NCBI RefSeq assembly: GCF_005871085.1 | Contig: NZ_VAUP01000015.1 | Location: forward strand, 310,001 to 374,000 | DNA from: Xanthobacter autotrophicus | GTDB taxonomy: Bacteria > Pseudomonadota > Alphaproteobacteria > Rhizobiales > Xanthobacteraceae | Reading direction: 5' to 3' | Length of the DNA: 64,000 nt | Shown: piece after piece, positions 52,784 to 60,717 of the stretch | Numbering within the stretch: the first letter of the stretch is position 1 | Layout of the letters: every line of letters begins with the position of its first letter | Made by a program: the position numbers and the translations under genes | Notes under the pieces: model-generated | Seen by the model: only the letters and a program-made list of their open reading frames with translations | Told to the model about the DNA's origin: nothing | Databases searched by the model: none

Positions 52784-53421
52784 ATACCGATGATCTCATC
52801 GACTTCCTCTCCACCCGCGTCGAGGCCGTGGATCCCCGTCGCCAGGACCGCGTCGTGGCGCTTGCCGTGTTCGGATCGTTCGTGGCGGCGGCGCTGGTGT
52901 GCATGCTCACCCTCGGCCTACGCCCCGACATCACGGAGGCGGTCCGGACGCCCGGCTTCTTCCTGAAGATCAGCTTTCTCGCCGCTGTGGTCGCAATAGC
53001 CTTCTACGGGCTGCGCCGCGCCGCACGTGCCGGCACCACCCGGTCGGGCACGCTGCTGTTCGTGCTGGTGCCCTTGGGGCTGGTCTGGTTCGCGGCCGGC
53101 ATTGAGCTCGCGTCGCTGTCGCCGTCGCGGTGGTACGAGGTGGTCATGTTCCGCGAGTGGCGCCTGTGCGTGGTGGCCATTCCGCTGCTCTCGGCCATCC
53201 CGCTGGTGCTGCTCACCCTGGTGCTGCGCGAGGCGGTGCCGACCGAACTACCCTATTGCGGGGCGCTTCTGGGACTGGTTGCAGGAGGCATCGGCGCCCT
53301 CGCCTATGCCTCCTATTGCCTCAATGACACGCCGGTCTATGTGGGCGTGTGGTACGCGACGGGCATCGCCCTCGTCACCGTGTTCGGCTGGGCCATGGGA
53401 CCACGGCTGCTGCGCTGGTGA
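52780..53421 (+). CDS. nrsF: NrsF (DUF1109) membrane anti-sigma factor, first copy
   Basis: 213-residue protein with about six membrane helices. Two cysteines, C130 (EWRLCVVAIP) and C180 (YASYCLNDTP), are exactly 50 residues apart; the second paralogue in this window has the same 50-residue spacing, as does the Caulobacter NrsF as I remember it (C131/C181), where they matter for signal sensing. The protein holds its sigma factor at the membrane and releases it on stress. It starts at an ATGA overlap with the sigma gene. Confidence 0.92.
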   Translation: MNTDDLIDFLSTRVEAVDPRRQDRVVALAVFGSFVAAALVCMLTLGLRPDITEAVRTPGFFLKISFLAAVVAIAFYGLRRAARAGTTRSGTLLFVLVPLGLVWFAAGIELASLSPSRWYEVVMFREWRLCVVAIPLLSAIPLVLLTLVLREAVPTELPYCGALLGLVAGGIGALAYASYCLNDTPVYVGVWYATGIALVTVFGWAMGPRLLRW

Positions 53422-53441
53422 GGTCGCTCCGGCGAACGCAG

Positions 53442-53475
53442 GGCCGCCCGCACATTCCATGCGGGCGGCCTGTTT
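53442..53475. terminator. Terminator hairpin after the first nrsF gene
   Basis: GGCCGCCCGCA (53442-53452) pairs with TGCGGGCGGCC (53460-53470), a perfect 11-base stem with a 7-base loop, followed by TGTTTC. It lies between nrsF and the convergent hydrolase gene. Confidence 0.7.
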
Positions 53476-53483
53476 CGAGTGGC

Positions 53484-54497
53484 TCAACGCGCGGCCGGCC
53501 GGTTGCCCTTGACCGGCAGGGAGCGGGCGAGAAAATCACGCATCAGCGTCGCGATTTCCGGACCCTTGTCCTCCAGCGCGAAATGCCCGCTGTCGAGCAG
53601 ATACAGTTCGGCCTTGGGCAGGTCTTTCAGATAGGCCTGCGCCCCGGCAGCGGGAAAGATCTCGTCGTTGGCGCCCCACACGACGAGGGTGGGCGGATGA
53701 CGCTCGCGGAAGAAGGCGTGGAAGGCGGGATAGAGCGCCACATTACTTGCGTAGTCCTTGAACAGGTCGAGCATGATCTCGTCCACCCCCGGCCGGTCGA
53801 GCAGGGCCTGGTCCACCAGCCAGGTGTCGGGATCGATCCTTGAAACATCCGAGACGCCATTGACGTATTGCGTCCGTGTCGCCTCTCGCGTCAGCCCCGC
53901 ACGCAGGGCATTGCGGTTCGCCTGCGAACCATCCGCCCAATAGGCTTTCAGCGGGGTCCAGAAGGGGCTCAGGCCCTCCTCATAGGCATTGCCATTCTGC
54001 ACCACCAGCGCGGTCACCCGCTCGGGATGCATGAGGGCCAGCCGGTAGCCGACGGGCGCGCCGTAGTCCATCACATAGAGCGCATACGAGCTGGCGTGAA
54101 GCTCGCCCATCAGTCGGTCCACGAGGCCGGCGTAGGCGGCAAACCCGTAGGAAAACCGGGCGCGATCCGGGACGGCGCTATGGCCGAAGCCGGGATAGTC
54201 GGGCGCGATCACCCGGTAGCGATCCGCCAGCAACGGGATGAGGTTGCGGAACATGTGCGAGGACGAGGGAAAGCCGTGCAGCAGCAGGAGCACCGGCGCG
54301 TCGGCGGGACCCGCCTCGCGATAAAAGACATCGACACCGTCGATGGTCTTCGACCGGTAATGGATCGTGGGCTGGAGGACGGGCTGCGATGCTCCCGGCG
54401 CGGGAGCCGGCGGGGCGGAACGGGCGGCGGGAAGCGGCAAGCCAAGACAAAGCGCTGTCGCCCCGATGGCGAGCAGCGTGCGGGACAGGGAAGGCAT
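53484..54497 (-). CDS. Exported alpha/beta hydrolase (epoxide-hydrolase/dehalogenase-like)
   Basis: 337-residue protein with a signal peptide ([20 protein letters not shown]) and an alpha/beta hydrolase core: [49 protein letters not shown] with Asp144 as nucleophile, [19 protein letters not shown] and [14 protein letters not shown] with the catalytic His. The Asp nucleophile is that of haloalkane dehalogenases and epoxide hydrolases, but the residue after it is Tyr, whereas haloalkane dehalogenases have the halide-binding Trp, so dehalogenation is less likely. Tandem paralogue downstream at 54588. Confidence 0.87.
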   Translation of the reverse strand: MPSLSRTLLAIGATALCLGLPLPAARSAPPAPAPGASQPVLQPTIHYRSKTIDGVDVFYREAGPADAPVLLLLHGFPSSSHMFRNLIPLLADRYRVIAPDYPGFGHSAVPDRARFSYGFAAYAGLVDRLMGELHASSYALYVMDYGAPVGYRLALMHPERVTALVVQNGNAYEEGLSPFWTPLKAYWADGSQANRNALRAGLTREATRTQYVNGVSDVSRIDPDTWLVDQALLDRPGVDEIMLDLFKDYASNVALYPAFHAFFRERHPPTLVVWGANDEIFPAAGAQAYLKDLPKAELYLLDSGHFALEDKGPEIATLMRDFLARSLPVKGNRPAAR

Positions 54498-54587
54498 CGG
54501 AAGACTCCGCGAGGGGGCAGCAAGGCCGCCACGCCGGGATCGGCCGGCGGGGCGGCGGGCGATGTGCGAGGGCGCGCGCGACCGGCG

Positions 54588-55517
54588 TCAGGCCGCCGGG
54601 GCCACGCGGGCGAGGAAGGCGCGGATGGCGGCGGTGATCTCCGGCCCGTGGGTCTCCAGCGCGAAATGGCCGGCGTCGTAGGACTGCACCTCGGTGGCCG
54701 GCACCAGCGCCTTGAACAGGTCACGGCCGGCGGCGGTGAAGAAGGGGTCGTTGTCGCCCCAGGTCACGAGGATATTCGGCTGGTACGCGCGCAGATAGGC
54801 CTGCCACTGCGGATAGGCGCCCACATTGTCCTGGTAACGGTAGAGCAGCTCCAGCTGGATCCGGTCATTGCCGGGGCGGTCCAGCAGCCACTGGTCATGG
54901 TGCCAGGCGTCCGGGCTGACGTGATCTGCGCGGGCCGAGGAGCCGTGCTCGTACTGGAAGCGCGTGGTCTCAGCGGTGAGGAAGCCGCGGACAGGCTTTT
55001 CCGTCTCGGCATTGCGGTCGCCCCAATAGGGCCCGAAGGTGCCGGCCGCGCTGGCGGCGAAGCCTTCCAGGTTCGCCACCGCATTCTGCACGATGAGGCC
55101 GTTGACCCGCTCCGGATGACGGGCCGCGATGCGGAAGCCCACCGGTCCGCCGAAATCCTGCATGTAGAGCACATAGCGGTTCACGCCGAGGTCGGTGAGG
55201 AGCGTCTCCACCACGTCGGCGAGGGCATCGAAGCTGTAAGCGAAATCCTCGGGCGCCGGGGCGCTGGAATAGCCGAAGCCCGGATAGTCCGGCGCGATTA
55301 CGCGATAGCGGTCGGCGAGCGCGGGAATGAGATCGCGGAACATGTGGGAAGAGGACGGAAAGCCGTGCAGCAGCACGATCACCGGCGCGTCGGCCGGTCC
55401 CGCATCCCGATAGAAGATGTCGAGGCCGCCGACCGCCGCCCGGCGATAGGACACCTTGGCGACCGGGACCGATCCGGCCGCAGCCGGACGGACGGCCTGG
55501 AGAAACGCATTCAGCAT
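54588..55517 (-). CDS. Alpha/beta hydrolase, cytosolic paralogue
   Basis: 309 residues, no signal peptide. [60 protein letters not shown] with Asp121 as nucleophile (followed by Phe), VTWGDNDPFFTAAGRDLFKA and YDAGHFALETHGPEITAAIR. Clearly paralogous to the preceding gene and separated from it by 90 bases in the same orientation. It is divergent from the CGNR regulator gene; two perfect palindromes lie between them, so it is probably a target of that regulator. Confidence 0.9.
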   Translation of the reverse strand: MLNAFLQAVRPAAAGSVPVAKVSYRRAAVGGLDIFYRDAGPADAPVIVLLHGFPSSSHMFRDLIPALADRYRVIAPDYPGFGYSSAPAPEDFAYSFDALADVVETLLTDLGVNRYVLYMQDFGGPVGFRIAARHPERVNGLIVQNAVANLEGFAASAAGTFGPYWGDRNAETEKPVRGFLTAETTRFQYEHGSSARADHVSPDAWHHDQWLLDRPGNDRIQLELLYRYQDNVGAYPQWQAYLRAYQPNILVTWGDNDPFFTAAGRDLFKALVPATEVQSYDAGHFALETHGPEITAAIRAFLARVAPAA

Positions 55518-55555
55518 GGGGCACCTTTCGTAACTGGTTTAATGACGCCAATGGA

Positions 55556-55598
55556 GTTACATGCCTCATGTAACCTGTCAAACTATTTTTAATAGTTT
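55556..55598. promoter_or_regulatory. Two consecutive perfect palindromes
   Basis: GTTACATG-CCT-CATGTAAC (55556-55574) and AAACTATT-TTT-AATAGTTT (55580-55598), each with 8-base perfect arms and a 3-base spacer, centre to centre 24 bases. They lie 39 and 63 bases upstream of the hydrolase start (minus strand) and about 100-140 bases before the CGNR regulator start. Probable operators or one operator plus a promoter element. Confidence 0.6.
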
Positions 55599-55696
55599 CG
55601 CTGCGTCTGCCGCTGGCCTTGCGCCAAACCTGTGACGAACTATCTTCCCGGTTACGGCGCCCCCTTCAGGTGCCTGTCGAAGAAGGGACACGGGTC

Positions 55697-56287
55697 TTGG
55701 CCACAACGCAGGACAGCGATTTCCGGGATGGCATGCCGTTTCTGGGCAGCCGCCTCTGGATCGATTTCGCGAACTCCGCGCCGGTGGCCCTGGGGGACTT
55801 TCTGGCGACGCCGGAGGGATGGGCGAAATGGCTCGCCGCCGCCGGGCTCAAGGCGGGAGCGGGACGCAAAGGCGTTGCCGCCGCCAACTTGGCCGACGTG
55901 CATGCGTTGCGCGCAGCCCTGCAGCGCCTGTTCGACGCGTTGCAGACGGGCAGCCGCCCCGCCGCCTCGGACCTGGATCTCGTCAATCGGTATCTGGTCG
56001 CTGGCGCGGCACCGCCGCAGCTCTCCTGGCGCGACGGCAAGCTTCTGGTGGAGCAGCAAGAAGCCGGCGACATGGACCCGCTGGCGGCCATCGCCGCGGA
56101 TTTCGCGGACTTCGCGACCCTGTACGAAACGGCGCGCCTGCGGCACTGCGCCAATCCCGAATGCAGCCTCATCTTCTACGACACCGCGCGCAACGGGACC
56201 CGGCGCTGGTGCTCCATGTCCGCCTGCGGCAACCGGCACAAGGTGCGCAGTCACCGCATGCGCGCCGCGAAGCTCGAATGCTCCTGA
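55697..56287 (+). CDS. CGNR zinc-finger (ABATE-domain) regulator
   Basis: About 196 residues. N-terminal ABATE-type region (FLGSRLWIDFANSAPVALGD, VHALRAALQRLFDALQTGSR) and a C-terminal CGNR zinc finger: ARLRHCANPECSLIFYDTAR, NGTRRWCSMSACGNRHKVRS (C-x4-C, then C-x4-CGNR), a putative DNA-binding element of actinobacterial and proteobacterial stress regulators. The start is uncertain: TTG at 55697 has AAGGGA before it; GTG at 55670 and TTG at 55619 are in frame. Divergent from the hydrolase pair, which it probably controls. Confidence 0.85.
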   Translation: MATTQDSDFRDGMPFLGSRLWIDFANSAPVALGDFLATPEGWAKWLAAAGLKAGAGRKGVAAANLADVHALRAALQRLFDALQTGSRPAASDLDLVNRYLVAGAAPPQLSWRDGKLLVEQQEAGDMDPLAAIAADFADFATLYETARLRHCANPECSLIFYDTARNGTRRWCSMSACGNRHKVRSHRMRAAKLECS

Positions 56288-56439
56288 TCTTGTCACCGAA
56301 CGGCGCCAGGCCGCTCCTTGCTTTCGCCGCACCCTGGATGGATGATCCCAAGGTATTTCTGCTGCGGCCAGCAACTGGCGGGCACTGAAATCAGATGGGC
56401 TGCCTTGGTGCAGCGTCCACACGGGAAGGCTGGATCACG

Positions 56440-57120
56440 ATGCGCGACCGCGTGCGCTTCGCAGCGGGACAAGAGGGCATCTCGACGGATGCCCTGATCG
56501 ACGCCTTGGCGGGGGATATCTCGAGCGCGCCGGTGCCGTCGGTACGCCGCACCCTGGCTGTGTCGTTTGCCGCCGGCAGCGTGATATCCGCTCTCGCCAT
56601 GCTGGCGCTGCTCGGCCTGCGGCCGGACATGGCCGCCGCGCTTTTCACGGCCTCGTTCTGGATCAAACTCATCTTCCCGCTCGGCCTTGCTGTGGCGGGG
56701 CTGATGGCCGTGGACCGGCTGGGCCGGCCCGGGGCCGAGGCCGATCGCGGCTACGGCGTGGGAATCGCCGTGGCCGGCAGCATGGCCCTGCTTGCGAGCG
56801 TCCAACTCATCACCGCGCCGCGGGACGCCATCCGGTCGCTTCTGCTCGGCCATACGCTGGACCATTGCACGGCCCTCATCATGCTGCTCGCGCTGCCCAT
56901 CCTCGCCGCCGGCATGTATGCCATGCGCCAGATGGCTCCCACACGGCTGCGCCTCGCCGGTGCCGCCGTGGGCGTGACGGCCGGCGCGCTCTCGGCCTCC
57001 ATCTACGCGATCGCCTGCAACGAGACGGCGCTGCCCTTCGTCACCTTGTGGTACGGGGCGGGCATTGCCCTCACCGGTGTTCTCGGTGCGCTTCTGGGTC
57101 CGCGACTGCTGCGGTGGTAA
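56440..57120 (+). CDS. nrsF: NrsF (DUF1109) membrane anti-sigma factor, second copy
   Basis: 226-residue protein with about six helices, e.g. VSFAAGSVISALAMLALLGL, ASFWIKLIFPLGLAVAGLMA, IMLLALPILAAGMYAMRQMA and WYGAGIALTGVLGALLGPRLLRW-type ending identical to the first copy. Cysteines C143 (LDHCTALI) and C193 (AIACNETALP) keep the 50-residue spacing. Start ATG 56440 (the frame opens at 56395). Unusually it precedes its sigma gene by about 150 bases instead of following it with an overlap. Confidence 0.9.
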   Translation: MRDRVRFAAGQEGISTDALIDALAGDISSAPVPSVRRTLAVSFAAGSVISALAMLALLGLRPDMAAALFTASFWIKLIFPLGLAVAGLMAVDRLGRPGAEADRGYGVGIAVAGSMALLASVQLITAPRDAIRSLLLGHTLDHCTALIMLLALPILAAGMYAMRQMAPTRLRLAGAAVGVTAGALSASIYAIACNETALPFVTLWYGAGIALTGVLGALLGPRLLRW

Positions 57121-57272
57121 GCCCGCGCGTGCCTTTAGTCCCAATGCCAGCTTGCGTTTTAGGGCAATCGTTCTAGAATTAATTCAACGTCGGGCTGCCA
57201 TCGAATTGCGCCGCCACCCGGCGAGCCGTTGGGCCTTCGGCGAAGAGGCAGGACTCTGGTGCGGAGGTGGAC

Positions 57273-57812
57273 GTGTCGGTGCCGAACCCCCCGCTCGACT
57301 CACTGATGATCGCCGCCCAGTCGGGAGATGAGGCGGCCTATCACGTCTTGCTCAAGGCACTGGCGGTGACGCTGCGAGGCTATTTCGCGCGCCGTCTTGG
57401 TCGCGATGCGAACGCCGAAGATCTGGTGCAGGATACCCTCATCGCCATCCACGAGCGCCGGGCCACCTATGATCCGCAACGGCCTTTCGCGGCCTGGTTC
57501 TTCGCCATCGCCCGCTACAAGCTCATCGATCACTTGAGGGCCACACGTCGCAGCCCGACCTGCGCCATGGATGAGATCGAGGATTTCATCGGAGTGGACG
57601 AAGAACCGTCAGCCAGCGCGCGGCTCGATCTGGAACGGCTGCTGGACGGCCTGTCTCCACGCTCCCGCGACATCGTGCGCACGGTGAAGATCGAGGGACA
57701 GTCGGTGGCCGAGGTCTCGCAGCGCTCAGGCCTGTCGCCCATAGCAATCCGCGTCCTCCTGCACCGCGCTGTCAAGGCCATGTCAGCCAAGGTGGGCAAT
57801 TCCCGCTCCTGA
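57273..57812 (+). CDS. SigF-type ECF sigma factor, second copy
   Basis: 179-residue ECF sigma factor related to the first copy: LDSLMIAAQSGDEAAYHVLL, ANAEDLVQDTLIAIHERRAT, FAAWFFAIARYKLIDHLRAT, LSPRSRDIVRTVKIEGQSVA, EVSQRSGLSPIAIRVLLHRA. The start is GTG at 57273, 5 bases after GGAGG (57263-57267); GTG codons at 57267 and 57279 are alternatives. No GTAAC-N16-CGAA promoter was found directly upstream, and an AT-rich stretch at 57168-57190 (TTCTAGAATTAATTC) may hold another promoter type. Confidence 0.9.
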   Translation: MSVPNPPLDSLMIAAQSGDEAAYHVLLKALAVTLRGYFARRLGRDANAEDLVQDTLIAIHERRATYDPQRPFAAWFFAIARYKLIDHLRATRRSPTCAMDEIEDFIGVDEEPSASARLDLERLLDGLSPRSRDIVRTVKIEGQSVAEVSQRSGLSPIAIRVLLHRAVKAMSAKVGNSRS

Positions 57813-58285
57813 CCACATGCTTGCCACCTCTGGCGCGGTCCGAGGCAGGCGCCGGCGTGCCCGCACCTTTTTCGTGCGTCAATGGTGGACGGCTACGCCC
57901 GCGCGAAGGCGGTCGCCACGTCCACCTCTATCGTTGGCAACGCGGCTTCCGCTGGCGCTTGCGGCGAAGCGGGCGGCGCACGCGTCTGGCGTGTCGAGCC
58001 TGAGATCAGGTTGAGCAGCTTGGACTACCGCAGCTCGAAGGGCCCACCGGCCTGAAACGCCTGTGTCCGAAGGCGATCCATCTTGATCACGCCCGGACCC
58101 GCGAAACGGCTTGCCTCGAGGGGCTGCCGCCCCTTCCGCAGCTCCCGTTTGCCCCCTCCCCGCCTGACTGGCTCGCCGGCCCCCAAGGCCGCAACACCGC
58201 CTCTTGTGCTGATGTTTTCATCTTCAAGCGCAAATCTTGCGCATTCTGAGAATTATAATTAAACCTGTCGAAAAAGGAGACTTAT
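57813..58285. other. Intergenic region, promoter of the AhpD-like/ABC operon at its right end
   Basis: About 470 bases with no gene I can support; the left part is GC-rich with scattered short frames. The last 80 bases turn AT-rich and lead into the ribosome site (AAAGGAGA) of the gene at 58286. Probable promoter there, but no clear hexamers. Confidence 0.45.
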
Positions 58286-58852
58286 ATGGCGCGCGCCCCC
58301 CTTCGCTCGCTGGACGATGCCCCCGCTGACGCGAAGGAGCTCCTGGCCGCCGCCGAGGCGCGCAACGGGTTCCTTCCCAACCTCCTGCACGTGCACGCCA
58401 ATGCGCCGGTGGCGCTGGAAACCTATCTCACCGTTTACGGCATCAACGCCCCTAGCTCCCTATCCCTGGCCGAGCGGGAGGCGGTGCAGATCACCGCGGC
58501 GGCCGAGCGTGGCTGCGGGTTCTGCGTCGCCGGTCACACCGCCATCATCACCAAGGCCGGGCTGGACCCAGCCGTCATCGCCGCGCTGCGCGCCCGGGGC
58601 CATGTGCCGGATGCGCGGCTCGAGGCGGTGGCCCGTTTCACCCGATCCGTCATCGCCAGCCGCGGCCGTGTCGAGGATGCGGACCTCGCCGCCTTCCGCG
58701 CCGCCGGATTCGATGCCCAGGCGGCGCCGGAGGTGGTGCTGGGTGTCAGCCTCGCCACCCTGTGCAACTTCGCCAACAATCTCGGCGATGCGTCCCTGAA
58801 TCAGCAGCTTGAGCCCTTCCGCTGGGACGCGCCGCGCGCGAGCGCCGCATGA
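58286..58852 (+). CDS. AhpD-like carboxymuconolactone-decarboxylase family protein
   Basis: 188 residues; active-site motif ERGCGFCVAGHTAIITKAG with C77, C80 and His84, the same positions as the paralogue at 41213. FLPNLLHVHANAPVALETYL near the N-terminus. Such proteins are frequent partners of flavin oxidoreductases in sulfur- and xenobiotic-utilisation operons. Overlaps the next gene by ATGA (58849-58852). Confidence 0.9.
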   Translation: MARAPLRSLDDAPADAKELLAAAEARNGFLPNLLHVHANAPVALETYLTVYGINAPSSLSLAEREAVQITAAAERGCGFCVAGHTAIITKAGLDPAVIAALRARGHVPDARLEAVARFTRSVIASRGRVEDADLAAFRAAGFDAQAAPEVVLGVSLATLCNFANNLGDASLNQQLEPFRWDAPRASAA

Positions 58853-59928
58853 CGCCTGCTCCGCTCGATCCCGCCCTTTCCGCCTGGCTGGAGGACGCCG
58901 CCCCGCGGCTCGATGCCGATGTCGGCGCCGCCGGCGAGCTTCTGCCGCGCCTTGCCGCCGCCGGTGTCTTCACCCTCGGCGTCCCCGAGGCGTCGGGTGG
59001 AGCGGGTGGGCGCCTCGTGGACGTGGTGGAGGCCATCGCCGCTGTGTCCGCCCATTCGCTCGCCGCCGGCTTCGTCTTCTGGGGCCACCGGACCTATGTG
59101 GAATACCTGCTCCAAAGCCCGAACGCGGCTTTGGCCGGACGTCTCCTGCCGGATCTGCTGCGCGGGCGCATCGCCGGCGCCACGGGCCTCTCGAACGCCA
59201 TGAAATTCCTCGCCGGACTTGAAGGGCTTCAGGTAACGGCGCGGCGTGAAGGAGACGGTTTTCGGCTCGACGGCAAGCTGCCCTGGGTCACGAACCTCGA
59301 GCCCGGCAACTTCCACCTCGCCGCCGCCGTCGCCCATGGCGACCGGCCCGGTGCGTTCGTCGTGTCCCTTGCGGCTGGCGATGCCGGTCTCGACCGCTCG
59401 GCGGACCTCGACCTTATCGGCTTGCGCGCCACCAACACGGCGGCAGTCGCGCTCGCCGGCGTGCGCATCGATCCGGATCGCGTGATCGCTGACGATGCCC
59501 ACGTCTGGCTGCCCAAGGTGCGCCCGGCCTTCCTCGCCTTCCAGTGCGGGATGTCCATTGGCCTTGCGCGCCGGGCCGTCGCCGCGGCGGGCGAGGCGGC
59601 CGGTGCCGGCCGCCATATCCTGGGTGAGCCGCTTGCTGCCCTCGCCGCCACCCTGCGCACCCAGGTGCGCGCGCTGGCAGAGGGGCTTGAGAGCGGCGCC
59701 TTCGAGACCCAGCCAGCGGCCCTATTTCGCATCCGTATCGCCCTCGCCGATATCGCGGCGGAGGCTGTCGGACTGGAATTGCAGGCGACAGGCGGGCGGG
59801 CCTATCTCTCCGAGCCCGGTGCCGCCTTCGCCCGTCGCTGGCGGGAGGCGGCTTTCGTGCCGGTCATTACCCCTAGTCTCGTGCAGCTGAAAACCGCGCT
59901 GGCCGCCCAGCGCGAGAGCGCCGCATGA
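58849..59928 (+). CDS. Acyl-CoA-dehydrogenase-like flavoprotein (monooxygenase type)
   Basis: 359-residue ACAD-fold protein: LLPRLAAAGVFTLGVPEASG, GGRLVDVVEAIAAVSAHSLA, IAGATGLSNAMKFLAGLEGL, LPWVTNLEPGNFHLAAAVAH, LIGLRATNTAAVALAGVRID and the C-terminal ELQATGGRAYLSEPGAAFAR. It lacks an obvious catalytic-Glu segment of ordinary acyl-CoA dehydrogenases and resembles the SfnB/DszC/TdsC-type oxygenase branch. With an ABC importer of the sulfonate/nitrate class and a flavin monooxygenase remnant next to it, oxidation of an imported organosulfur compound is a reasonable guess, not shown. Overlaps both neighbours by 4 bases. Confidence 0.85.
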   Translation: MTPAPLDPALSAWLEDAAPRLDADVGAAGELLPRLAAAGVFTLGVPEASGGAGGRLVDVVEAIAAVSAHSLAAGFVFWGHRTYVEYLLQSPNAALAGRLLPDLLRGRIAGATGLSNAMKFLAGLEGLQVTARREGDGFRLDGKLPWVTNLEPGNFHLAAAVAHGDRPGAFVVSLAAGDAGLDRSADLDLIGLRATNTAAVALAGVRIDPDRVIADDAHVWLPKVRPAFLAFQCGMSIGLARRAVAAAGEAAGAGRHILGEPLAALAATLRTQVRALAEGLESGAFETQPAALFRIRIALADIAAEAVGLELQATGGRAYLSEPGAAFARRWREAAFVPVITPSLVQLKTALAAQRESAA

Positions 59929-60692
59929 GCCCTCCCGTCCTGTCCGCGCATGGCATCGCGCTTAGCTATCCCGGCGCGTCTCAACCCGTGCTGGAAGATT
60001 TCGATCTCGCCATCCAGCCGGGGGAGGTGGTGGCGATCCTCGGCCCGAGCGGGGTCGGGAAATCGAGCCTTCTGCGCGTCCTCGGCGGCCTCCAGCGGCC
60101 AAGCACGGGCACCGTGCGTATGGGCGGCGTGGTGCTGGAGGAAGTGCATCCGCGCCTTGCCGTCGCCTTCCAGGACCCCTGCCTGCTGCCCTGGCTGACG
60201 CTGGAAGCCAACGTCGCCTTCGGCCTCGATTTCAAGCGCCAGCCGCAGCTGTCGCGGGCGGAGCGCCGCTTGCGCGTCGATGAAGCCATCGCCGAAGTGG
60301 GGCTCGACCACGCCCGCCACCTGCCGCCGTCCGCCCTGTCCGGCGGCATGGCGCAGCGCACAGCCTTGGCCCGCTGCCTCGCCCGCAAGCCCGAAGTGCT
60401 GCTGCTCGACGAGCCCTTCGGCGCCCTCGACGAGGTTACGCGGGCCGAGATGCAGGACCTGTTGTTGAAGGTGGTGGCCGATTTCCGCACCGCCGCCCTG
60501 CTCGTCACCCACGATATCGACGAGGCGCTCCTCGTCGCCGACCGGGTCCTGCTCATCGGCGGCTCGCCGGCTCGGCAGGTCGAGAACTGGACCCTCGATC
60601 TGCCCCGGCCGCGCCGGGATGAGGTCGCTGCCCTCGGTATCCTGCGCATCGAAATTCTGAAGGCCCTGCGTGGCGCCGTACGCCGCCACTGA
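59925..60692 (+). CDS. ABC transporter ATP-binding protein (SsuB/TauB/NrtD type)
   Basis: 255-residue ATPase: Walker A GPSGVGKSSLLRVLGGLQRP, Q-loop AFQDPCLLPWLTLEANVAFG, signature LSGGMAQRTALARCLARKPE and Walker B LLLDEPFGALDEVTRAEMQD, plus LLVTHDIDEALLVADRVLLI. The FQDPCLLPWLT Q-loop is typical of the taurine/nitrate/sulfonate subfamily. Starts at an ATGA overlap with the flavoprotein gene. Confidence 0.94.
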   Translation: MSPPVLSAHGIALSYPGASQPVLEDFDLAIQPGEVVAILGPSGVGKSSLLRVLGGLQRPSTGTVRMGGVVLEEVHPRLAVAFQDPCLLPWLTLEANVAFGLDFKRQPQLSRAERRLRVDEAIAEVGLDHARHLPPSALSGGMAQRTALARCLARKPEVLLLDEPFGALDEVTRAEMQDLLLKVVADFRTAALLVTHDIDEALLVADRVLLIGGSPARQVENWTLDLPRPRRDEVAALGILRIEILKALRGAVRRH

Positions 60693-60717
60693 CTCCTGCC
60701 GACTGGAGAACCCGACC

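Noticed and set aside
53484..55517. Haloalkane dehalogenase (DhlA-like) call for the two hydrolases
   Set aside because: The residue following the nucleophile Asp is Tyr or Phe instead of the halide-binding Trp, so only a general epoxide-hydrolase/dehalogenase-like label is justified.
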